DNA of 37,358 bases from Nakamurella sp. (GTDB lineage: Bacteria; Actinomycetota; Actinomycetes; Mycobacteriales; Nakamurellaceae). The stretch spans positions 1 through 37,358 of the forward strand of contig JADGOY010000016.1 in assembly GCA_017882715.1 (NCBI GenBank). The letters run 5' to 3'. A model generated the notes under the pieces. The model saw only the letters and a program-made list of their open reading frames with translations. It was not told where the DNA came from and ran no database searches. Within the stretch, counting starts at the first letter, position 1. Each line of letters begins with the position of its first letter. Shown here piece by piece: positions 33,557-37,358 of the stretch. The translations under genes were made by a program, and so were the position numbers.

Positions 33557-34533
33557 TGCTGGGCTCCCTGGGCTGGCGCGGCGGCGGGATCGGGGGTGGC
33601 AGCGGGGTCGGCGGCGGCCGGGTCCGGGGCGGCCGTCGTCGGAGCGGCTGCGTTTGCCGGATCGGAGGTGGCAGCGGGGTTCGCGGCGGGGCTTGCGGTG
33701 GCTCGGCCCGGGTCCGGGACGGGCGTCACCGCGGCGGCTGCTGCGGCGGGTGTTCCCGGCGCAGCGGCACTCGGAGCGGCGGCTGCCGGAGCAGCGGCAG
33801 CCGGAGCAGCTGGCGTGGTCGGAGCCGGAGAAGCGGCTGCCGGGGCGGCTGGCGTCGTCGGAGCCGGGGCCCCGGCTGCCGGGGCGGGCGCAGCAGCCGG
33901 CTCCGGGGTGGCCGGCGGCACCGGTCCGGGCACGGCCGAGGGCGTGCCGATCACCGACCCGGCACCAGAGGCGTCCACCACCAACATGGCGGCGTCACCG
34001 ACCGGCACCATGCCGAGCGCGGACGCGGCGTCGGCGATACGCGGCGTGGCATCCAGGTTGGCGACGTCCCGTTGCAGCGCCTCGATGGTCAGCCGCACGT
34101 CCGTGGACGAACTTCGCGCGGTGGACGTCCGCATGCCGGCCTCGTCCGTCAGCGTGTTCAGCCACAGCACGGTGGCGATCCCGCCACCCAGGATCGCGAT
34201 CAGCACCACCACGAACGGCGCCCGATTCAGCGCCGAGGCGACGGGCTTGCCCGGGGTGACAATCCGGGTTGCGGACATCTTTTCCCGGCGCTTCTGCCGC
34301 CGGGCGTACGCCCGGCGAGAGGAGGCCGTGCTGGGCGTTGGCGCCGTCGCTCCGAGTGCTGCCGATTCGGAGGCGGCCGATCCGGAGACGGCCGATCCTG
34401 ACGCGGCCGATCCTGACGCGGCCGATCCGGAGACTCTCGACCCGGAGGGTCTCGACCCGGGCACAGCGGATTGCGCGGTGGCCGATCTCCCCCGGTCGCC
34501 GGAAGCCTTGTCGAGGGTCTGCTCGGTGGTCAC
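33553..34533 (-). CDS. ftsL: FtsL-type septum protein with Pro/Ala-rich tail
   Basis: A 326-residue bitopic protein, recognised mainly by position between rsmH and pbpB and by layout. It has a basic cytoplasmic part ([13 protein letters not shown], 73-85), one membrane helix ([20 protein letters not shown], 105-124) and a short heptad-like stretch (about 131-170). About 150 residues of Pro/Ala repeats follow ([13 protein letters not shown]), expected to lie outside the membrane. FtsL forms a complex with FtsQ and FtsB and activates FtsW-PBP. GTG 34533-34531 with GGGAGG upstream, overlapping the rsmH stop by 4 bp. A Ser/Gly five-residue repeat region occupies about 25-60. Sequence divergence is normal for FtsL, so the symbol leans on context. 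Confidence 0.8.
   Translation of the reverse strand: MTTEQTLDKASGDRGRSATAQSAVPGSRPSGSRVSGSAASGSAASGSAVSGSAASESAALGATAPTPSTASSRRAYARRQKRREKMSATRIVTPGKPVASALNRAPFVVVLIAILGGGIATVLWLNTLTDEAGMRTSTARSSSTDVRLTIEALQRDVANLDATPRIADAASALGMVPVGDAAMLVVDASGAGSVIGTPSAVPGPVPPATPEPAAAPAPAAGAPAPTTPAAPAAASPAPTTPAAPAAAAPAAAAPSAAAPGTPAAAAAAVTPVPDPGRATASPAANPAATSDPANAAAPTTAAPDPAAADPAATPDPAAAPAQGAQQ
34361..34465. repeat. 15-bp tandem repeat inside ftsL
   Basis: Seven 15-bp units of the type GCCGATCCGGAGACG run from 34361 to 34465. They encode [10 protein letters not shown] pentapeptides in the cytoplasmic N-terminal part of FtsL. Confidence 0.9.
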
Positions 34534-35537
34534 GATGCCGCCTCCCTGGTGCGCTGCGCAGCCCGCAGGCGCGCTGATGCCGCCCGCGGGTTCGCCTGGA
34601 TCTCCTGCTCGGTGGGGGTTTCTGCTCCCCGGGTGAGCCATGCAAATTCCGGTTCGTGGCCGGCGAGTTCGACCGGAAGGTCGAGCGGGCTGGTGGACAC
34701 CGTCAGCGGAGCGATGGCCCGTTTGACGATCCGGTCCTCCAGCGACTGGTAGGACATCACGACGATCCGGCCAGCCACCGACAGGTGTTGCAGCGCAACA
34801 GGAATGGCCCTGCGCAGTGCGCCCAGCTCGTCGTTGACCTCGATCCGCAAAGCCTGGAAGGTGCGTTTGGCCGGGTTTCCGCCGGTGCGCCGGGTGGCCG
34901 CGGGGATGGCAGCCCGGACCAGCTCCACCAGCCGCGCACTGGTCGTGAACGGCTGGCGGGCGCGTTCGGCGACCACCGCGGAGGCAATGCGACCGGCGAA
35001 CCGTTCCTCGCCGTACTCTCGCAGGATGCGGGTCAGCTCGGCGCCCGGATAGGTGTTGACGACTTCCGCCGCCGAAATGCCGACAGTCGGGTCCATCCGC
35101 ATGTCCAGCGGCGCGTCGTGCGCGTAGGAGAACCCGCGGTTCGGCACGTCCAGCTGGACCGAGGAGACGCCGAGATCGAACAGCACGGCGCGGACCAGAC
35201 CGGAGCCGACCCGCTCGGCAATCACCTCGCCGATCCGGTCGTAGACCGCGTGCACCAGCTCGACGCGCCCGGCCATCCCGGCCGTCTGCAGCCGCTCGCC
35301 GGCGATCCGCAGTGCCTCGGGATCGCGGTCGATGCCGATCACCCGCAGGCCGGCATGGGCCGACAGCAGAGCGAGGGTGTGCCCGCCCATGCCGAGGGTG
35401 GCGTCGACCAACACGACGTCGCGGGCGCCGGACGAGGTCGCGGCCTTGATCGCGGGAGCGAGCAGTTCGTCGACCCGCCGCACCAGGACCGGCACATGAC
35501 CGACGAACTCGCTGTCGTCGGTGTGCTGCCCGCCCAT
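34530..35537 (-). CDS. rsmH: 16S rRNA (cytosine1402-N4)-methyltransferase
   Basis: A 335-residue SAM-dependent enzyme (formerly MraW) that methylates N4 of C1402 in 16S rRNA. It shows [14 protein letters not shown] at the start, SAM motif [10 protein letters not shown] (46-55), [20 protein letters not shown] and [16 protein letters not shown], with the final [12 protein letters not shown] (SFHSLEDR in many relatives). ATG 35537-35535 has GAGGGG upstream and starts right before the conserved domain; the frame is open above it, but only through the tandem repeat leader. It overlaps ftsL by 4 bp. Confidence 0.94.
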   Translation of the reverse strand: MGGQHTDDSEFVGHVPVLVRRVDELLAPAIKAATSSGARDVVLVDATLGMGGHTLALLSAHAGLRVIGIDRDPEALRIAGERLQTAGMAGRVELVHAVYDRIGEVIAERVGSGLVRAVLFDLGVSSVQLDVPNRGFSYAHDAPLDMRMDPTVGISAAEVVNTYPGAELTRILREYGEERFAGRIASAVVAERARQPFTTSARLVELVRAAIPAATRRTGGNPAKRTFQALRIEVNDELGALRRAIPVALQHLSVAGRIVVMSYQSLEDRIVKRAIAPLTVSTSPLDLPVELAGHEPEFAWLTRGAETPTEQEIQANPRAASARLRAAQRTREAAS

Positions 35538-35873
35538 CGGCACCCCTCTTCTTGTCTGGCCTGATCTCGGCGGCAGCTGGTCGGTGACGATGGCTGCCTG
35601 ATCTGTCGGGGACGGTTCCGGGCTGATTCGGGTGCTGGCTCGGCTGATTCGGGTGCTGGTTCGGCTGATTCGGGTTCGGCTGATTCGGGTGCTGGTTGGG
35701 TCTGGTTCGGGACGGTGGGTTCGGATGACGTCGGGCCTCGGCGCTTCGGCGGGGATCCGCCGGAGTTCCTGCTTCCTGGTCCCCACCCGCGTCGGTCCTG
35801 GCACGGGGGAAGTCGTGTCAGGGCCGATGCAGGTGCGGGCCGGGCGGCAGGAGCAACCCCGCCGGTCCGTCGG
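35538..35873. other. Long mraZ-rsmH gap filled by tandem repeats
   Basis: This gap of 336 bp between mraZ and rsmH holds the 21-bp tandem repeat at 35620-35697 and no recognised gene. An in-frame extension of rsmH through it would give TRISR-type repeats and is unlikely to be protein. A secondary promoter for rsmH-ftsQ could be here; none is obvious. Confidence 0.45.
35620..35697. repeat. 21-bp tandem repeat upstream of rsmH
   Basis: Units of CGGCTGATTCGGGTGCTGGT followed by T occur at 35620-35640, 35641-35661 and 35677-35697, with a 15-bp shortened unit at 35662-35676. Confidence 0.9.
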
Positions 35874-36305
35874 TCAGGCGAGCAACCCCCTTTCCGGCTC
35901 GGCGTAGGCCGCCTCCTGGCGGGCCTCGTAGGCCTGCCACTCCGCGGCGTCCCAGATCTCCATGCGCAGGCCGATGCCGGTTATCACGATGTCCTTGGAC
36001 AGCTGCGCGTACTCCCGCATCCGGGCCGGGATGGAGATCCGCCCCTGGGTATCCGGCTGCTGTTCGTCGGTATTGGCCAACATGTACCGCTGGTAGCCGC
36101 GCGCCCGTTCGTCGGTGATGGGTGCGTTGATGGCGGCTGCGGCGAACTCGGCGAATCCCTCGGGGGTGAAGACGAACAGGCAGTGGTCCTGCCCGCGTAT
36201 CAACATCACGCCCCCGGCGAACTCCTTCCGGTAGCGCGCCGGCAACGTCACCCGCCCCTTGTCGTCCATCCGCGGCGTGTAGGTGCCGAAGAAGCCCTGG
36301 AGCAT
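35874..36305 (-). CDS. mraZ: MraZ, transcriptional regulator of the dcw cluster
   Basis: A 143-residue protein of two SpoVT/AbrB-like halves, each with the DxxGR motif: DDKGRVTLPARYR (about 14-26) and DTQGRISIPARMREYA (85-100). MraZ forms rings that bind short GTGG-type direct repeats before its own gene and usually represses the dcw cluster. ATG 36305-36303 is preceded by GGGAGG at 6 bp; the open frame above is non-coding. Normal length. It is the first gene of the cluster. Confidence 0.95.
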   Translation of the reverse strand: MLQGFFGTYTPRMDDKGRVTLPARYRKEFAGGVMLIRGQDHCLFVFTPEGFAEFAAAAINAPITDERARGYQRYMLANTDEQQPDTQGRISIPARMREYAQLSKDIVITGIGLRMEIWDAAEWQAYEARQEAAYAEPERGLLA

Positions 36306-36392
36306 CTCGCACCTCCCGCCGGTCAGGAACCGCCGCACTGATCCGTTGCTGTGGTTCGCGGCTTCCCGGCCTGACGGGTCGGGGTCCGGCGT

Positions 36393-36438
36393 CCCAAGTA
36401 GCGCCACTCTACCCCACCTTCTGCCACCAGATGCCACC
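36393..36438 (-). promoter_or_regulatory. MraZ-box operator and probable mraZ promoter
   Basis: CCAC occurs on the plus strand at 36404, 36414, 36424 and 36434, exactly 10 bp apart, so the minus strand reads GTGG in register; a weaker fifth box lies near 36394. This is the known MraZ operator layout (GTGG/TGGG boxes, 10-bp period). The hexamer TAGAGT (36412-36407, minus) fits a TANNNT -10 element inside the boxes, about 100 bp before the mraZ ATG, so MraZ binding would block it. Confidence 0.7.
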
Positions 36439-36894
36439 TCGACCCCCACTGGTGGGGGGTGTCGCGTCATCTGCGCACGTCAGACCGGTGGGAATGGTGG
36501 GCTGTCCGGCCTTCGTCCGGGCTTTCGTGCCCGGCGAGGAAGAAGCCAGCGGCGCATCCCGTGCGGACCGCAAACGCACGAAGAGGCGTCTGTGCAGGTC
36601 AGAGCACCGAGCAGCGACGCATCGGCGGATCGTTGCGCACTGCGGAGGCGGCGGTGGGGCATTGTGGGGCGGCGCGGTGGCGGCTGTGCCGACGGATTTC
36701 GGGTCGGGTTGCTCCCACACCTTCGATCGCGAGGGAATCGCGTCGACCTTCGGCTCGGGAATGCCAGGCATGCCGGTCCGCTCGGGTAACGTCCTGCCAC
36801 ACAGGCGACGCTGCCGGCACCGCGCGCAGACATGCTCCTCGAATTTGCAGGGAGCCAGCATCAGACAGCCCTCACGTAGACAAGGACCCTGCGC
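36439..36894. other. Divergent intergenic region between mraZ and the sugar dehydrogenase
   Basis: About 450 bp in which no gene is recognised. A minus-strand frame of 150 codons (36861-36409) has a Cys cluster near its start but runs into the MraZ boxes and resembles nothing known. The plus-strand promoter for the dehydrogenase should be here. Confidence 0.4.
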
Positions 36895-37358
36895 ATGTCC
36901 GCTATGCCGAACGGACCCTCACCGAAGTTCACCAACGACATCGTGGTGATCGGCGGCGGTGGTCATGTTGGTCTACCGCTGGCAATCGCCTTTGCCGACC
37001 GGGGCGCGAGAGTCGTCATCTACGACATCAGCCAGCAGGCAGTCGACATGATCAACAACGGAGAGCTGCCGTTCGTCGAGCCGGGCGCCGAGGAACTGTT
37101 GAACAAGGGGCTGGCCGCCGGCCGGATCCTGGCTTCCACCGATCCTGCCGTGGTGGCCACCGCGGAGAACCTGGTCGTCGTCGTCGGAACTCCTGTCGAT
37201 GAGCACCTCAACCCCGACCCGCGGGCGATTCCCCGGGCACTCGCGCAGTGCGCACCGTTCTTTCGGGACGGGCAATTGCTGGTCCTGCGTAGCACCGTGT
37301 ACCCGGGCGTCACGGCGCTGGTCGAACGGATGATCAAAGAACTCGGCGTCGACATCGA
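36895..37358 (+). CDS. Nucleotide-sugar dehydrogenase, N-terminal part, cut by window edge
   Basis: The first 154 codons of a UDP-glucose/UDP-ManNAc dehydrogenase-family enzyme, which oxidises C6 of a nucleotide sugar with two NAD. NAD-binding loop VVIGGGGHVGLPLAIAFADR (about 17-36), then VIYDISQQAVDMINNGELPF with VEPGAEELL, and VVVVGTPVDEHLNPD, RSTVYPGVT. The GTPVDE and STVYPGVT segments favour the WecC-like UDP-N-acetylmannosamine dehydrogenase side of the family over UDP-glucose dehydrogenase, but the catalytic Cys lies outside the window. ATG 36895 has AAGGA 9 bp upstream. It probably opens a separate surface-glycan locus. Confidence 0.85.
   Translation, partial: MSAMPNGPSPKFTNDIVVIGGGGHVGLPLAIAFADRGARVVIYDISQQAVDMINNGELPFVEPGAEELLNKGLAAGRILASTDPAVVATAENLVVVVGTPVDEHLNPDPRAIPRALAQCAPFFRDGQLLVLRSTVYPGVTALVERMIKELGVDI

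Noticed and set aside
36409-36861. A 150-codon minus-strand frame with a Cys cluster upstream of mraZ
   Set aside because: It overlaps the MraZ boxes and promoter, has no recognisable fold and is interrupted by Pro/Ala low complexity.

Overview
The window is high-GC DNA from an actinomycete. It carries an actinobacterial-type division and cell wall (dcw) cluster, GTG starts are common, translational coupling is dense, and MurE has the DNPR motif of meso-diaminopimelate ligases. The lineage cannot be fixed from the sequence alone; a Frankia/Nakamurella-like actinomycete is plausible. No rRNA, tRNA or CRISPR array was seen.

Layout. (1) 1-5.1 kb is mostly gene decay. A GNAT-domain protein runs off the left edge. 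It is followed by a wrecked IS3-like transposase, a frameshifted SARP regulator fragment, an intact MscS-type channel and remnants of two more regulators. (2) 5.2-8.3 kb holds a 3-hydroxybutyrate dehydrogenase, a divergent alpha/beta-hydrolase-LuxR fusion and a SAM methyltransferase. (3) 8.3-11.9 kb holds a lipase-like pseudogene, a type II NADH dehydrogenase and a decayed membrane protein. (4) 11.9-16.9 kb is a tightly overlapping operon: class II aldolase, HAD phosphatase, DhaL and DhaK. A GAF-LuxR regulator lies upstream of it on the same strand. (5) 17-18.7 kb holds an unknown gene behind a CIRCE-like inverted repeat, tandem and palindromic repeats, and a Uma2 remnant. (6) 18.7-36.3 kb is the dcw cluster on the minus strand: mraZ-rsmH-ftsL-pbpB-murE-murF-mraY-murD-ftsW-murG-murC-ftsQ. 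Where ftsZ is expected there is instead a lipoprotein and a frameshifted septum-formation-type protein. (7) At the right edge a nucleotide-sugar dehydrogenase starts on the plus strand and runs off the window.

How the genes work together. The dcw genes make and polymerise peptidoglycan: murE/F/D/C build the UDP-MurNAc-pentapeptide, mraY and murG make lipid II, and ftsW with pbpB polymerise and cross-link it at the septum with ftsL and ftsQ. MraZ probably controls the cluster through four CCAC/GTGG boxes at exact 10-bp spacing. The aldolase-HAD-DhaL-DhaK operon looks like a sugar-phosphate module with no DhaM, so its substrate and phosphate donor are open questions.

The most unusual signals are: a leader of four alternating complementary segments that can bury the Shine-Dalgarno site of the post-ftsQ lipoprotein gene; a near-perfect CIRCE element before a gene of unknown function; an unusual density of short tandem repeats, some starting at stop codons and others lengthening dcw proteins in frame; and a dispersed long-palindrome element in three copies.
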